Assembly: GCA_028277795.1 (NCBI GenBank)
Contig: JANQFP010000089.1
Span: 1 to 56,178 of the forward strand
Length of the DNA: 56,178 bases
Direction of reading: 5' to 3'
Source of the DNA: Rhodospirillales bacterium
GTDB lineage: Bacteria; Pseudomonadota; Alphaproteobacteria; Rhodospirillales; JANQFP01
A model generated the notes under the pieces. The model did no database searches. It was not told the origin of the DNA and worked only from the letters and a program-made list of their open reading frames with translations. The stretch's first letter is position 1. Every line of letters begins with the position of its first letter. This document shows positions 15,298 to 24,257 of the stretch, one piece after another. Both the position numbers and the translations under genes were made by a program.

Positions 15298-15520
15298 TTA
15301 CGCGGTGGCGCCCTCGATGAGTTCGAAGTCCAGGTTGTGGACGCGGCGCGGGCGTTTTCCGTTCAGCCGGTCGATGACCACGCGCGCGCTCCGCGAGCCG
15401 ATCTCGAACCGTTTGACGGCCACCGTGGTCAGCGGCTGCGGCATGAGCTGGCCGATCTCCAAGCCGATTAAGGCGGCCAGGGCCGGGTCGGACGGGACGC
15501 CGCCCGGAAAGAAGATTGCC
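15298..15520 (-). pseudogene. Remnant of a LacI-family regulator (C-terminal end)
   Basis: Translation from the TAA at 15298-15300 upward gives a readable LacI C-terminus. It contains GVPSDPALAALIGLEIGQLM, QPLTTVAVKRFEIGSRSARV, VIDRLNGKRP and the ending NLDFELIEG. This corresponds to the VPxDIAIxGF...LEIG...LTTVR...EIGRRAA pattern of intact regulators. Upstream, AIFF joins directly to PGGVPSD, as if about 15-20 residues had been deleted. The rest of the frame has no DNA-binding domain before the neighbouring gluconokinase. The GntR-like ending and position beside gntK suggest a former gluconate repressor, now replaced by the intact gene at 19095-20132. Confidence 0.6.
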
Positions 15521-15675
15521 GGGGCGGCGGTTGCCGCACCCGGCGAGGTGGTCTTGGGAGAACGTTGGTTCGTGGCCCCGTCGGCGCCGGGGGAGGACGG
15601 CGGCGGGGCGGGTCTTGGCCGGTCGTGCCGATGGGGCGGGTCCCATTCCGTGCCAAGGGTCTCTGTCCGGGTCGC

Positions 15676-16227
15676 CTATGGGTCGCCATCGAGGGCGCTC
15701 AGCGTCGCCTCGGCCTCGTCGACGATGGCGTCGACGTCGTTCTCGATGGAGATGGTCACCACGGGCTCGTCGGCCTGCGGTCGCTCCAAGGCCGCCAGTT
15801 GGCTGTCGAGGAGGCTGGGCGGCATGTAGTGGCCGGTCCGGGCGCTCATGCGAGCGAACAGGGTGTCCCGGCTGCCGTCGAGCAGCACGAACACCGTCGG
15901 CAGGCCGATGGCGTCGGCAAGGGTCGTCCGGTAGGCGCGCTTGAGCGCCGAGCAGGTGGCCACCACGCCGCCAGCCTGGTCGGCATTGGCGCGCATGGCG
16001 GCGCCCAGGGACGCCAGCCAAGGCCAGCGGTCATCATCGGTCAGCGGGATGCCCCGCGACATCTTGTCGACATTGGAGGCCGGGTGGAAGTCGTCGCCTT
16101 CCAGGTACGGCAGGCCCTGGCGTCGGGCCAGCGCCGCGCCCACGGTCGATTTGCCGCAGCCCGAGACACCCATGACCACGACGACGGGCCGCCGGTCAAA
16201 CCGAACACGTGATGCCGCCGTCGACAT
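15676..16227 (-). CDS. gntK: Gluconokinase
   Basis: A 183-residue P-loop kinase that phosphorylates D-gluconate to 6-phosphogluconate, the entry substrate for Edd. It shows Walker A GVSGCGKST at 20-28, LEGDDFHPASNVDKMSRGIPLTDDDR, CSALKRAYR and the ARTGHYMPPSLLDSQ lid region, all hallmarks of the GntK family at its usual length. The ATG at 16227 lies inside the 3' end of the upstream dehydrogenase (32-bp overlap), so the two are probably co-translated. The unit is expected to be controlled by the operator at 17021. Confidence 0.93.
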   Translation of the reverse strand: MSTAASRVRFDRRPVVVVMGVSGCGKSTVGAALARRQGLPYLEGDDFHPASNVDKMSRGIPLTDDDRWPWLASLGAAMRANADQAGGVVATCSALKRAYRTTLADAIGLPTVFVLLDGSRDTLFARMSARTGHYMPPSLLDSQLAALERPQADEPVVTISIENDVDAIVDEAEATLSALDGDP

Positions 16228-16966
16228 AGAGGATGTGTCCGTTGACGAAGCTCGACGCCGCCGAGCTCAGGAAGACACAGGCGCCGACCAACTCGCTGAC
16301 CTCGCCCCACCGGCCGGCCGGCGTGCGGTTGCTCAGCCAGGCCGTGAACGCCTCGTCGGCGACCAGGGCCGAGGTCAGCTCGGTCTTGAAGTACCCGGGG
16401 GCGAGGCCGTTGATCTGCAGGCCATGCTTGGCCCAATCGGTGGCCATGCCCTTGGTCAGGTTGGCGATGGCCCCTTTGGACGCGGTGTACGGGGCGATGG
16501 ACGGGCGGGCGAGGGCCGTCTGCACCGAGCAGATGTTGACGATCTTCCCCTCCCGGCGCGGGATCATGTGCCGCGCCACCGCTTGGCCCACGTAGAAGGC
16601 GGAATTGAGGTTCAGCCGCATCATGAAATCGAAGCGGTCGACCGGGAACTCGTCCAGCGGCGCCCGGAACTGCATCCCCGCATTGTTGACCAGGATATCG
16701 ATGGCGCCGGTTCCGGCCTCGAAACCGTCGACCGCCGCCGCTACCTTCTCCGCATCGGTGACGTCGAAGCCCAGGAGATGAACGGTGGCCCCCTCGGCTC
16801 CGAGCTTCTCGGCCGCGGCCTCCAGGCGCCCGGTGTCGATGTCGTTCAGGATGACCTCGGCCCCGGCGCCGGCCAATCCGCGTGCCAGTTCGAAACCGAT
16901 GCCCTGGCCGGACCCGGTCACCAAAGCGCGACGGCCTTCAAGGCTGAACATTTTCAAGGGGTTCAC
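16196..16966 (-). CDS. idnO: Gluconate 5-dehydrogenase (SDR)
   Basis: A 256-residue SDR with NAD(P) motif TGSGQGIG at about 17-24, NNAG near 94-97, catalytic Ser147, and YTASK with Tyr160 and Lys164. Family members reduce 5-keto-gluconate to gluconate. The segments LNDIDTGRLEAA, NICSVQTALARPSIAPY and PAGRWGEVSELVGACVFL fit the IdnO/Gno group. GTG at 16966 is chosen because GAGGAG lies 6 bases upstream; the ATG at 16999 has no such site. Its neighbours gluconokinase and L-idonate dehydrogenase complete an idonate-to-gluconate-6-phosphate route. Confidence 0.88.
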   Translation of the reverse strand: MNPLKMFSLEGRRALVTGSGQGIGFELARGLAGAGAEVILNDIDTGRLEAAAEKLGAEGATVHLLGFDVTDAEKVAAAVDGFEAGTGAIDILVNNAGMQFRAPLDEFPVDRFDFMMRLNLNSAFYVGQAVARHMIPRREGKIVNICSVQTALARPSIAPYTASKGAIANLTKGMATDWAKHGLQINGLAPGYFKTELTSALVADEAFTAWLSNRTPAGRWGEVSELVGACVFLSSAASSFVNGHILYVDGGITCSV

Positions 16967-17020
16967 TGGGCGCTCCTCACCGGCGTGGACAGGCGGCAAC
17001 TTTTCTCTTGCCTGTCAATT

Positions 17021-17034
17021 TGTTATCGATAACA
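17021..17034. promoter_or_regulatory. LacI/GntR-type operator O1 (perfect palindrome)
   Basis: TGTTATCGATAACA is a perfect 14-bp palindrome lying between the divergent idnO-gntK and 2-hydroxyacid dehydrogenase-idnD units. It is one of six near-identical sites in this window (others at 20243, 20278, 27784, 27944 and 31090), all in front of sugar-acid genes. Confidence 0.85.
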
Positions 17035-17083
17035 TAAAGGTTGGGGGGAGTCGTTGTCAAGTCGCATTCGAAGGCGGGCGCAC

Positions 17084-18031
17084 GTGGACAAACCCGACAT
17101 CCTTCAGATGGCTCCCTACCCGTCCTGGGACATCGACGCCCTGGAGCGGCGGTTCTCGCTGCACCGCTATTTCGAGGCCGCGGACAAGGACGCCTTCGTC
17201 AGGGACCGGGCGGAGCGCATCCGCGGCATCGCCACGCGGGGTGAGATGGGCGCCGGGCGGTCGCTGATCGCCGCCCTGCCCAACCTCGAGATCATCGCCG
17301 TCTACGGGGTCGGCCTCGACGCCGTCGACCTGGACGCCGCCTGCGACCGCGATATCCGGGTGACCAATACGCCCGACGTGCTGACCCAGGAGGTGGCGGA
17401 TTTCGGCGTCGCCATGATGCTGGCCGCGTCGCGGGGGGTCGTCGGGGCGGACCACTGGGTGCGCTCCGGGGCGTGGGCGGAGCGGGGATACTATCCCCTG
17501 CAAACGCGGGTGTTCGGCAAGCGCGTCGGGATCCTCGGCCTGGGCCGCATCGGCCGCGAGGTCGCCAGGCGGTGCGCCGCGTTCGGCATGGACATCGCGT
17601 ACTGCGACCTGAAAGAGCGCGGCGCCGCCGAAGGCTGGGCCTTCATCCCCGATCCCGCGGAGCTGGCCGGGCGGTCCGACATCCTTTTCGTCACCCTGAC
17701 CGGTGGACCGGCGACGCGCCATATGGTCGACCGGGCCGTCATCCGGGCCCTGGGTCCGGCCGGCCTGCTGATCAACATCTCGCGGGCGTCGACGGTCGAC
17801 GAGAGCGCCCTGTTGGACGCCCTGGAGACCAGGGCCCTGGGCTTCGCCGCGTTGGACGTCTTCAACGGCGAGCCCCGCATCAACCCGCGATTCCTGGCCC
17901 TCGACAACGTGCTGCTGCAGCCCCATCAGGCCAGCGCCACCGTCGAGACCCGCAAGGCCATGGGGAAACTGCTCTACGACAACCTGGCGGCACACTTCGA
18001 GGGTCGGGTCCTCCCGACCCCCGTCCTTTGA
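17084..18031 (+). CDS. D-isomer-specific 2-hydroxyacid dehydrogenase (2-ketogluconate/hydroxypyruvate reductase-like)
   Basis: A 315-residue NAD(P)-dependent oxidoreductase. The nucleotide-binding core is GILGLGRIGREVA. The catalytic triad is visible as Arg in NISRASTVDE, Glu in DVFNGEP and His in LQPHQASATVE. In this operon, followed 11 bp later by idonate dehydrogenase, a role as 2-ketogluconate, glyoxylate or hydroxypyruvate reductase (GhrB-like) is likely. GTG at 17084 is preferred because the protein then starts MDKPDILQMAPYPSWD like its relatives; a TTG at 17054 would add ten basic residues. Operator O1 lies just upstream. Confidence 0.87.
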   Translation: MDKPDILQMAPYPSWDIDALERRFSLHRYFEAADKDAFVRDRAERIRGIATRGEMGAGRSLIAALPNLEIIAVYGVGLDAVDLDAACDRDIRVTNTPDVLTQEVADFGVAMMLAASRGVVGADHWVRSGAWAERGYYPLQTRVFGKRVGILGLGRIGREVARRCAAFGMDIAYCDLKERGAAEGWAFIPDPAELAGRSDILFVTLTGGPATRHMVDRAVIRALGPAGLLINISRASTVDESALLDALETRALGFAALDVFNGEPRINPRFLALDNVLLQPHQASATVETRKAMGKLLYDNLAAHFEGRVLPTPVL

Positions 18032-18042
18032 AAGGAAAGAAG

Positions 18043-19077
18043 ATGAAATCCATCGTATGTCACGGCCCGAAGGACCTGCGGATCGAAGAGCGGGACTCGC
18101 CGACGGCGGGCCCGGGCGAGGTGCTGATCGCCATCGAGGCGGGCGGGATCTGTGGATCGGACCTGCACTACTTCAACGACGGCGGTTTCGGAACCATCCG
18201 CATCAAGGAGCCGATGATCCTCGGCCACGAGGTGGCCGGCCGGGTGGCGGGCGTCGGCGCCGGCGTCAGCGGCTTCTCTCCCGGCGACCTGGTGGCGGTC
18301 AACCCGAGCCAGGCCTGCGGGGCGTGTCGGTACTGCCTCGAGGGACTGGGCAACCAGTGCGAGGACATGCGCTACTACGGCAGCGCCATGCGCTTCCCCC
18401 ATATCCAGGGCGCGTTCCGGCAGGCCCTGGTGGCCAAGGCCTCGCAGTGCCACGCGCTGCCCGAGGGCGTGACGCCCCAGGAGGCGGCCTTCGCCGAACC
18501 CCTGTCCGTCGCGCTGCACGCCATCAACCGCGCCGGTCGCCTGATCGGCCGCCGAGTCCTGGTCACCGGCACCGGCCCCATCGGCGCCCTGGTGGTGGCC
18601 GCCGCCAAGGCCCACGGGGCCCTGGAGGTGGTGGCCACCGACGTGGTGGACGAAGCCCTGGAGCGCGCCCGCGCGGTCGGCGCCGACACCACCATCAACG
18701 TGGCCACCAACGGGGCCGACCTGGCGGCCTACGGCGAAGGCAAGGGAACCTTCGACGTGGTGGTCGAGGCGTCGGGCAACGAGCGGGCCCTGCGCTCCGC
18801 CCTCGACGTGATCCGCCCCCGCGGCCGTCTGATCCAGCTCGGTCTGGGCGGCGAGGTGACGATTCCCCAGAACCAGATCGTGGCCAAGGAGATCGAGGTG
18901 TGCGGGTCGTTCCGCTTCCACGAGGAGTTCGCTTGGGCGGTCGCGCTGATCGGCGCCAGGCGGCTGCCGCTCGATCCGCTGCTGACCGGTGTCTTCCCCA
19001 TCGACGACGCGGTGGCGGCGTTCGAGACGGCCGGCGACCGCAAGGCCTCGATGAAGGTGCAGTTGTCCTTCAGTTAG
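18043..19077 (+). CDS. idnD: L-idonate 5-dehydrogenase (zinc-dependent MDR)
   Basis: A 344-residue medium-chain dehydrogenase. Catalytic zinc ligands are Cys37 (GGICGSDLHYF) and His62-Glu63 (GHEVAG). The structural zinc site is Cys92, Cys95, Cys98 and Cys106 in the ACGACRYC...NQC loop. The SDLHYFNDGGFGTIRIKEPMILGHE region is characteristic of L-idonate 5-dehydrogenase, which oxidises L-idonate to 5-ketogluconate, the substrate of IdnO. AAAGGAAAGAAG precedes the ATG. It forms an operon with the hydroxyacid dehydrogenase under operator O1. Confidence 0.92.
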   Translation: MKSIVCHGPKDLRIEERDSPTAGPGEVLIAIEAGGICGSDLHYFNDGGFGTIRIKEPMILGHEVAGRVAGVGAGVSGFSPGDLVAVNPSQACGACRYCLEGLGNQCEDMRYYGSAMRFPHIQGAFRQALVAKASQCHALPEGVTPQEAAFAEPLSVALHAINRAGRLIGRRVLVTGTGPIGALVVAAAKAHGALEVVATDVVDEALERARAVGADTTINVATNGADLAAYGEGKGTFDVVVEASGNERALRSALDVIRPRGRLIQLGLGGEVTIPQNQIVAKEIEVCGSFRFHEEFAWAVALIGARRLPLDPLLTGVFPIDDAVAAFETAGDRKASMKVQLSFS

Positions 19078-19094
19078 CCGGCACGCGGCTTTTC

Positions 19095-20132
19095 TTAGGT
19101 ACTTTCCCGCTCGATGATCGAGTGTGGGATGACCACCGATTGCGGCGGCAGCGGCTTTTCGGACCGTGCCCCCTTGATCGCGCGCGACATCAGGTGTCCG
19201 GCTTTGCGGCCGATCTCGGTGCAGCTCACGGACACCGTCGTGATGGTGGGCCAGCAGAACCGGGAGATCTCGAAATCGCCGAACCCGGCGATGGCCAGGC
19301 GGCCGGGCACGGCCCATTCGCGGCGGTGGCATTCCATGATGGCCCCGAAGGCCGGCAGGTCGGACACGCAGATCGCGGCCTCCACGTCCGGCCATTCCTC
19401 CACCAGCCGGACGACGGCCCGGCCCCCGTGTTCGATCGACACCGGGGGATCGCCCACGGGCACCACGTGGGATGTCTCCAGGCCCAGGGCCGCCACCGCC
19501 CGCTCGTAGCCGAGACGGCGCTCCCGGCCGCGGTCGTCGGAGCCGTTGGCGCGCCCGTCGTCGCCACCGATGAAGCCGATCTTGCGATAGCCGCGGAACA
19601 GCAGGCGCGCCATCATGTCCTCGATGGTCGCCGCGTTGGAAAACCCGACCACGTGGCCGATGGGATCGGCCGGCATGTCCCAGGTCTCGATGACCGGAAT
19701 CGCCGCCTGTTCCAGGAGCTCCCGGGTCCCCTCGGTGTGGACCCCGCCGGTCACGATGACCCCTTCGGGGCGCCGCCGCAGCATGGTCTCGATCAGGCGC
19801 TGCTCCTGGGCCTTGGAGTAGTCCGTGTATCCGACGAGGATCTGCGTGCCGTCCTCGGACAGCACGTCGGAGATCCCGTGCACGGTCTCGGAGAAGTTGG
19901 AGTTGTTCACCGACGGGATGAGAACGGACACGAAGCCGCTGCGCTTCGACGACAGGGCGCCGGCGGTCAGGTCGAGCACGTACCCCAACTCGTCGACCGC
20001 CCGCATGATCCGGGTCCGGGTCTCCTCCTTGACCGACCTGCCCCCTTTCAGGGCGCGGGAGACCGTCATCGTCGAGACCCCGGCCCTGCGGGCCACATCC
20101 GCCATGGTCGGAGCGGTTCGTTTTTGGTTCAA
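19095..20132 (-). CDS. gntR: LacI-family repressor, GntR-like
   Basis: A 345-residue regulator. The N-terminal helix-turn-helix is PTMADVARRAGVSTMTVSRALKG, followed by the hinge helix region LTAGALSSKRS. The effector domain includes VLIPSVNNSNFSETVHGI, PVIETWDMP and GFSNAATIEDM, which resemble E. coli GntR/IdnR-type proteins that respond to gluconate or 6-phosphogluconate. It is divergent from edd, and two operators (O2, O3) lie in the gap, implying autoregulation. It is the best candidate for the protein binding all six TGTTATCGATAACA-type sites. Confidence 0.9.
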   Translation of the reverse strand: MNQKRTAPTMADVARRAGVSTMTVSRALKGGRSVKEETRTRIMRAVDELGYVLDLTAGALSSKRSGFVSVLIPSVNNSNFSETVHGISDVLSEDGTQILVGYTDYSKAQEQRLIETMLRRRPEGVIVTGGVHTEGTRELLEQAAIPVIETWDMPADPIGHVVGFSNAATIEDMMARLLFRGYRKIGFIGGDDGRANGSDDRGRERRLGYERAVAALGLETSHVVPVGDPPVSIEHGGRAVVRLVEEWPDVEAAICVSDLPAFGAIMECHRREWAVPGRLAIAGFGDFEISRFCWPTITTVSVSCTEIGRKAGHLMSRAIKGARSEKPLPPQSVVIPHSIIEREST

Positions 20133-20242
20133 GCCGCGGTCTCTTCAAGGGATGACGGGTTGACGGTCTCGTGACCCGCGACCGCGCCAAAGCGGACTCG
20201 GGCCACGGTCGGATAGTGCGGTCGGCACGTCGCGGGGTCAAG

Positions 20243-20256
20243 AGATATCGATAACA
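20243..20256. promoter_or_regulatory. LacI/GntR-type operator O2
   Basis: AGATATCGATAACA matches the consensus TGTTATCGATAACA at 11 of 14 positions. It lies 110 bp upstream of the gntR start, on the side toward edd. Confidence 0.75.
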
Positions 20257-20277
20257 TTTCTTCTTGCCGCCTCTGAA

Positions 20278-20291
20278 TGATATCGATACCA
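20278..20291. promoter_or_regulatory. LacI/GntR-type operator O3
   Basis: TGATATCGATACCA matches the consensus at 12 of 14 positions. It is 35 bp from O2, a spacing that could allow cooperative binding, and about 55 bp upstream of the TATAAT predicted for edd. Confidence 0.75.
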
Positions 20292-20574
20292 TAACTGGGC
20301 TGCGGCAGGACCATCGAGCGCGGGCGGGGCGCCGCGGGCTCGGCTATAATCCGGCGGGATCGTCGGGTGAGATGCCCGGGCTACTGCCGGGACTTCGAGG
20401 TCCGCCGTGCGCCCCTTGTCTGTTCCATCGATGACGGGGCGTGGCCGTGCACCGCTTTGAGCCCTATCGCGTCCAGGCGGAGCGAGGGGGACGCTCCCGA
20501 CTACAAGACCGCTCCCCTGGGGATGGCGCGCCCGCGCCGGGCGCCGCCGCCGAGACGAGGACAAGGAGCCGACG

Positions 20575-22392
20575 ATGAACCCCTCGGTGGACGCCGTCAC
20601 CGACCGCATCCGGAAGCGCAGCGCCGACAGCCGACGCACCTACCTGGAGAGGATCGACTCCGCCATCGCCGAGGGCCCCGGGCGCGCGCACCTGTCGTGC
20701 AGCAACCTGGCCCATGCGGCGGCCGCGGCGGGGCCGGAGCAGGAGAGCATCGCGTCCGGCGCCGCCCCCAACATCGGCATCGTCACCGCCTACAACGACA
20801 TGCTCTCGGCCCATCAGCCGTTCGAGCGCTTTCCCGGCCTGATCCGGGAGGCGGCGCGCACCGCCGGCGCCACGGCCCAGGTGGCGGGCGGCGTGCCGGC
20901 CATGTGCGACGGTGTCACCCAGGGCCGGCCGGGCATGGAGCTGTCGCTGTTCTCGCGCGACGTGATCGCGCTGTCGGCCGCGGTGGCCCTGACCCACAAC
21001 TGTTTCGACGCCGCGGTGTTCCTCGGCGTCTGCGACAAGATCGTGCCCGGCCTCGCCATCGCGGCGGCCTCCTTCGGCCACCTGCCGTCCATCTTCCTGC
21101 CCGGGGGCCCCATGCCGTCGGGCCTGTCCAACGACCGCAAGTCCGAGATCCGCAACCGCTTCGCCGCCGGCGAGGTGGGGCGCGACGAGTTGCTCGCCGC
21201 GGAGATGCAGGCCTACCACGCGCCCGGCACCTGCACCTTCTACGGCACCGCCAACTCCAATCAGATGCTGATGGAGGTTATGGGCCTGCATCTGCCGGGG
21301 GCCACCTTCGTCAACCCCAACACACTGATGCGCGATGCCCTGACCGTCGCCGGCGTCCACCGGGTGCTCCAGATCGCCGCCAAGACCAACGACTTCATGC
21401 CGGTCGGCCACATCCTCAACGAAAAGGCCTTCGTCAACGGCATGGTCGCCCTCAATGCCACCGGAGGGTCGACCAACCTGGTGATGCACATGACCGCCAT
21501 GGCGGCGGCGGCCGGCATCCGCCTCGACATGGAGGACTTCGCCGACCTGTCGGAGGTGACGCCGCTGATGGCGCGGGTCTATCCCAACGGCACCGCCGAC
21601 GTGAACCAGTTCCATGCCGCCGGCGGCTTGCAGTTCGTCATTGGCGAACTTCTCGGCGCAGGGCTGATGCACGACGACGTGCTCACGGTCGCCGGTCCCG
21701 GCCTCGGCCGCTACACCCAGGAACCCAAGCTGGATGGGGACGGCGCGATCACGTGGCATCCCGGACCGGGCGCCAGCCTCGAGCCCGCCATCGTCCGGCC
21801 CGCCAGCGATCCGTTCCAGGAGTTCGGCGGGCTGAAGCTGCTGGACGGCAACCTGGGCCGCTCGGTCATCAAGGTGTCGGCGGTGGCGCCCGAGCGCCGG
21901 GTCATCGAGGCGCCGGCGCGCATCTTCCATGACCAGGAGGCGGTCAAGCTCGCATTCGCCGGTGGGGAACTGGATCGCGACGTGGTCTGCGTGGTCCGCT
22001 TCCAGGGACCCAAGGCCAACGGCATGCCGGAGCTTCATGGCCTGACCCCGACCCTCGGCGTGATTCAGGAGCGCGGCCATCGCGTGGCGCTGGTCACCGA
22101 CGGGCGCATGTCGGGGGCCTCGGGCAAGATCCCGGCGGCCATCCACGTTGCGCCGGAAGCCGCCGACGGGGGCCCCATCGCCCGGCTGCGCGACGGCGAC
22201 ATGGTTCGCCTCGACGCCACGGCGGGCCGGCTGGAGGTGCTGGCGCCCGATTTCGAGGATCGGGTTCCGGCCACCGCCGACCTGAGCGCCAATGATTACG
22301 GCTATGGCCGCGACCTGTTCGTCAACTTCCGGCGCCTGGTGGGCAGTACCGCCGACGGCGCGAGCGTCCTGGCCGGGCAGGGCCCGGCCTGA
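20575..22392 (+). CDS. edd: 6-phosphogluconate dehydratase (Entner-Doudoroff)
   Basis: A 605-residue IlvD/Edd-family dehydratase that converts 6-phosphogluconate to 2-keto-3-deoxy-6-phosphogluconate. Signatures include [61 protein letters not shown] (iron-sulfur cluster cysteines) and [17 protein letters not shown] near the C-terminus. The length matches Edd. AGGA sites precede the ATG. The stop codon abuts a 198-bp MITE-like element, beyond which eda follows. The gene shares a divergent control region with gntR. Confidence 0.96.
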   Translation: MNPSVDAVTDRIRKRSADSRRTYLERIDSAIAEGPGRAHLSCSNLAHAAAAAGPEQESIASGAAPNIGIVTAYNDMLSAHQPFERFPGLIREAARTAGATAQVAGGVPAMCDGVTQGRPGMELSLFSRDVIALSAAVALTHNCFDAAVFLGVCDKIVPGLAIAAASFGHLPSIFLPGGPMPSGLSNDRKSEIRNRFAAGEVGRDELLAAEMQAYHAPGTCTFYGTANSNQMLMEVMGLHLPGATFVNPNTLMRDALTVAGVHRVLQIAAKTNDFMPVGHILNEKAFVNGMVALNATGGSTNLVMHMTAMAAAAGIRLDMEDFADLSEVTPLMARVYPNGTADVNQFHAAGGLQFVIGELLGAGLMHDDVLTVAGPGLGRYTQEPKLDGDGAITWHPGPGASLEPAIVRPASDPFQEFGGLKLLDGNLGRSVIKVSAVAPERRVIEAPARIFHDQEAVKLAFAGGELDRDVVCVVRFQGPKANGMPELHGLTPTLGVIQERGHRVALVTDGRMSGASGKIPAAIHVAPEAADGGPIARLRDGDMVRLDATAGRLEVLAPDFEDRVPATADLSANDYGYGRDLFVNFRRLVGSTADGASVLAGQGPA

Positions 22393-22590
22393 GTGTCCGT
22401 CTCGAAACGAAGTCATGCGAATCAATTGGTTACAATGACCGGAGCCGAACCAATTCGTCACTCCCGCGCAGGCGGGAGTCCAGGTTTCCCGCGCCGTCTC
22501 TGGATTCCCGCCTTCGCGGGAATGACGGGATGAAGAGGGTCGGGACATCATAACCGATTGAAATAACGACATTCATTTCGGGTCGGACTC
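22393..22590. mobile_element. 198-bp MITE-like element, copy 2 (between edd and eda)
   Basis: This copy has the same length as copy 1 (12130-12327) and is colinear with it. It begins immediately after the edd stop codon. Its imperfect terminal inverted repeats begin GTGTCCG and end CGGACTC, and the REP-type core CCCGCGCAGGCGGG / CCCGCCTTCGCGGG is in the middle. As transcribed RNA it would fold into a long hairpin between edd and eda and could affect the ratio of their expression. Confidence 0.72.
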
Positions 22591-22622
22591 TGAGACCGGC
22601 CCCTCAAGGCGAGGACAGGAGG

Positions 22623-23267
22623 ATGACCGCGAGAGACGACAAGAGCACCGCACTCCGCAGTTTCTGTTCGGCGGGCACGGTGGTTCCGGTGCTGGTGGTG
22701 GACGATCCGGAGCGTGCCCGGCCGCTGGCCGAGGCCCTGATCGCCGGTGGGCTGCCGGTCCTGGAGGTGACGCTGCGGACCGGGGCCGCGCTGGACTGCA
22801 TCCGCGCCATGGCCCAGAGCAACTGCATCGTCGGTGCCGGCACCGTGCTGACCGCCGAGGACGTCGAGGCCGCTGTGGCGGCGGGGGCCCAGTTTGCGGT
22901 CTCGCCCGGCGCCACTGATGCGCTGCTGGACGCGGCCGAGCGGGCTGGCCTGCCGATGCTGCCCGGCGCCGCCACCGCCAGCGAGGTCATGCGCCTGTAT
23001 GAACGAGGGTATACCGTCCAGAAGTTCTTTCCCGCCGAGGCTGCCGGCGGGGTGGCGGCGCTGAAAAGCCTCGCCGGGCCCCTGCCGCAGGTGTCCTTCT
23101 GCCCCACCGGCGGAGTTTCGCCGGACAACGTCCATGCCTATCTGGCGCTGCCCAACGTGGTCTGCGTCGGAGGGTCCTGGGTGGCGCCCGCCGATGCGGT
23201 CGAATCCGGGGATTGGGCGCGCATCGAGACCCTGGCCCGCGAAGGCGCCGCGCTGGCCGTCGTGTGA
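22623..23267 (+). CDS. eda: 2-dehydro-3-deoxy-6-phosphogluconate (KDPG) aldolase
   Basis: A 214-residue class I aldolase that cleaves KDPG to pyruvate and glyceraldehyde 3-phosphate. Visible catalytic features are LEVTLRT (Glu48, Arg52), GAGTVL (71-76), SPG (94-96), and the Schiff-base Lys134 in VQKFFPAEAAGG. GGAGG lies directly upstream of the ATG. Length and motifs are standard. Together with edd it forms the core Entner-Doudoroff pathway; the MITE-like element separates the two genes. Confidence 0.95.
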   Translation: MTARDDKSTALRSFCSAGTVVPVLVVDDPERARPLAEALIAGGLPVLEVTLRTGAALDCIRAMAQSNCIVGAGTVLTAEDVEAAVAAGAQFAVSPGATDALLDAAERAGLPMLPGAATASEVMRLYERGYTVQKFFPAEAAGGVAALKSLAGPLPQVSFCPTGGVSPDNVHAYLALPNVVCVGGSWVAPADAVESGDWARIETLAREGAALAVV

Positions 23268-23384
23268 CGCCCGGCAGCGAGCCGTGGACCAGCCCCCTGG
23301 CTTCACGACCCTGGCGGCAAGCCTCTCCCCCTGATCATCCCGGTCGCGACCGAAAGATGACCGCGGTCCGCGGTGTTCGGGGTG

Positions 23385-24254
23385 TCAACCCTTGACCGCG
23401 CCGGCGGTCATGCCGGTGATGATCTGCTTGGACGCGACGAAGGTGAAGATGATCGGCGGGATCGCCAGCAGCATGCCGGTCGCCATGATCACCCCCCAAT
23501 CGATGTCGTATTCGGTCAGGGAATTGACGATGGTCACCGGCACCGTGCGGGTGTTGCGGTCGAGCAGGGCGTTGGCGATCAGGAACTCGTTCCAGGCGAT
23601 GCGGAAGGTGAAGATCGACGCCGCCGCAAGGCCCGGCTTGATGACCGGCAGCACGACCAGGAAGAACACCTGGAGCGCGTTGGCCCCGTCCATCCGGGCC
23701 GCTTCTTCCAACTGGATGGGCACCTGCACGATGAAGCTCTGCAGGATCCAGATGACGAACGGCAGGTTCATCGCCACATAGACCAGGATGATGCCCGCGT
23801 AGGTGCCGTCGAGTTGGTACTGGAACGTCCAGATTCCGAACACCGGCACCAGCAGCACGGCCGGCGGCACCATGCGCATGATCAAGGTGGTCATCGATAC
23901 GGTGCCGCGCCCCATGAACCGGAAGCGGACCAGGGCGTAGGCGGCCATGCAACCGACCACCAGCGTGATGCCGGTGGAGATCAGGGCCACCAGGAGCGAA
24001 CTGCCCAGGGCGCGCCCGAAGGTCGGATCGCAGTAGTCGATGTGCCCCGGGTCGTACCACAGCACGTTGCAGAGGACGGTCTCGTAGTTCTGCATGGTGG
24101 GGAAGAACAGCAGGCTCGACGTCTCGCTCATGATGTCGACATTGAGCCGGAACGAGGTCGACAGCATCAGGTAGATGGGCGCAATCGACATCAGGACCAG
24201 GGCGGCGATCAGCGCGTAGAAGGCCGGGTTCTGCCGCTCGTAGGTGGTGTTCAT
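23385..24254 (-). CDS. Sugar ABC transporter permease (MalG-type)
   Basis: A 289-residue inner-membrane permease with six predicted helices. The EAA loop is EEAARMDGANALQVFFLVVLPVIKPGL, which couples to the ATPase. It belongs to the carbohydrate uptake transporter 1 (CUT1) group by size and the C-terminal MTAGAVKG ending. It is the last gene of an ABC operon transcribed from about 27.8 kb. The substrate is unknown; the regulon context suggests a sugar or sugar acid. Confidence 0.93.
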   Translation of the reverse strand: MNTTYERQNPAFYALIAALVLMSIAPIYLMLSTSFRLNVDIMSETSSLLFFPTMQNYETVLCNVLWYDPGHIDYCDPTFGRALGSSLLVALISTGITLVVGCMAAYALVRFRFMGRGTVSMTTLIMRMVPPAVLLVPVFGIWTFQYQLDGTYAGIILVYVAMNLPFVIWILQSFIVQVPIQLEEAARMDGANALQVFFLVVLPVIKPGLAAASIFTFRIAWNEFLIANALLDRNTRTVPVTIVNSLTEYDIDWGVIMATGMLLAIPPIIFTFVASKQIITGMTAGAVKG

Positions 24255-24257
24255 GGC

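Larger units (their letters stand above)
20133..20574. other. Regulatory gap between gntR and edd
   Basis: This 442-bp divergent intergenic stretch holds operators O2 and O3 and, further right, a perfect -10 hexamer TATAAT at 20345-20350 directed toward edd. Its -35 is poor, which would fit an activated or weak promoter. No credible reading frame was found between 20350 and 20574; a long leader for edd is likely. Confidence 0.5.

Noticed and set aside
15266-16021. 251-codon minus-strand frame overlapping gluconokinase
   Set aside because: It is out of frame with gntK and with the LacI remnant and has no protein-like pattern.
20464-22572. 702-codon minus-strand open frame opposite edd
   Set aside because: edd on the plus strand is unmistakable; the antisense frame is a composition artefact that also crosses the MITE-like element.
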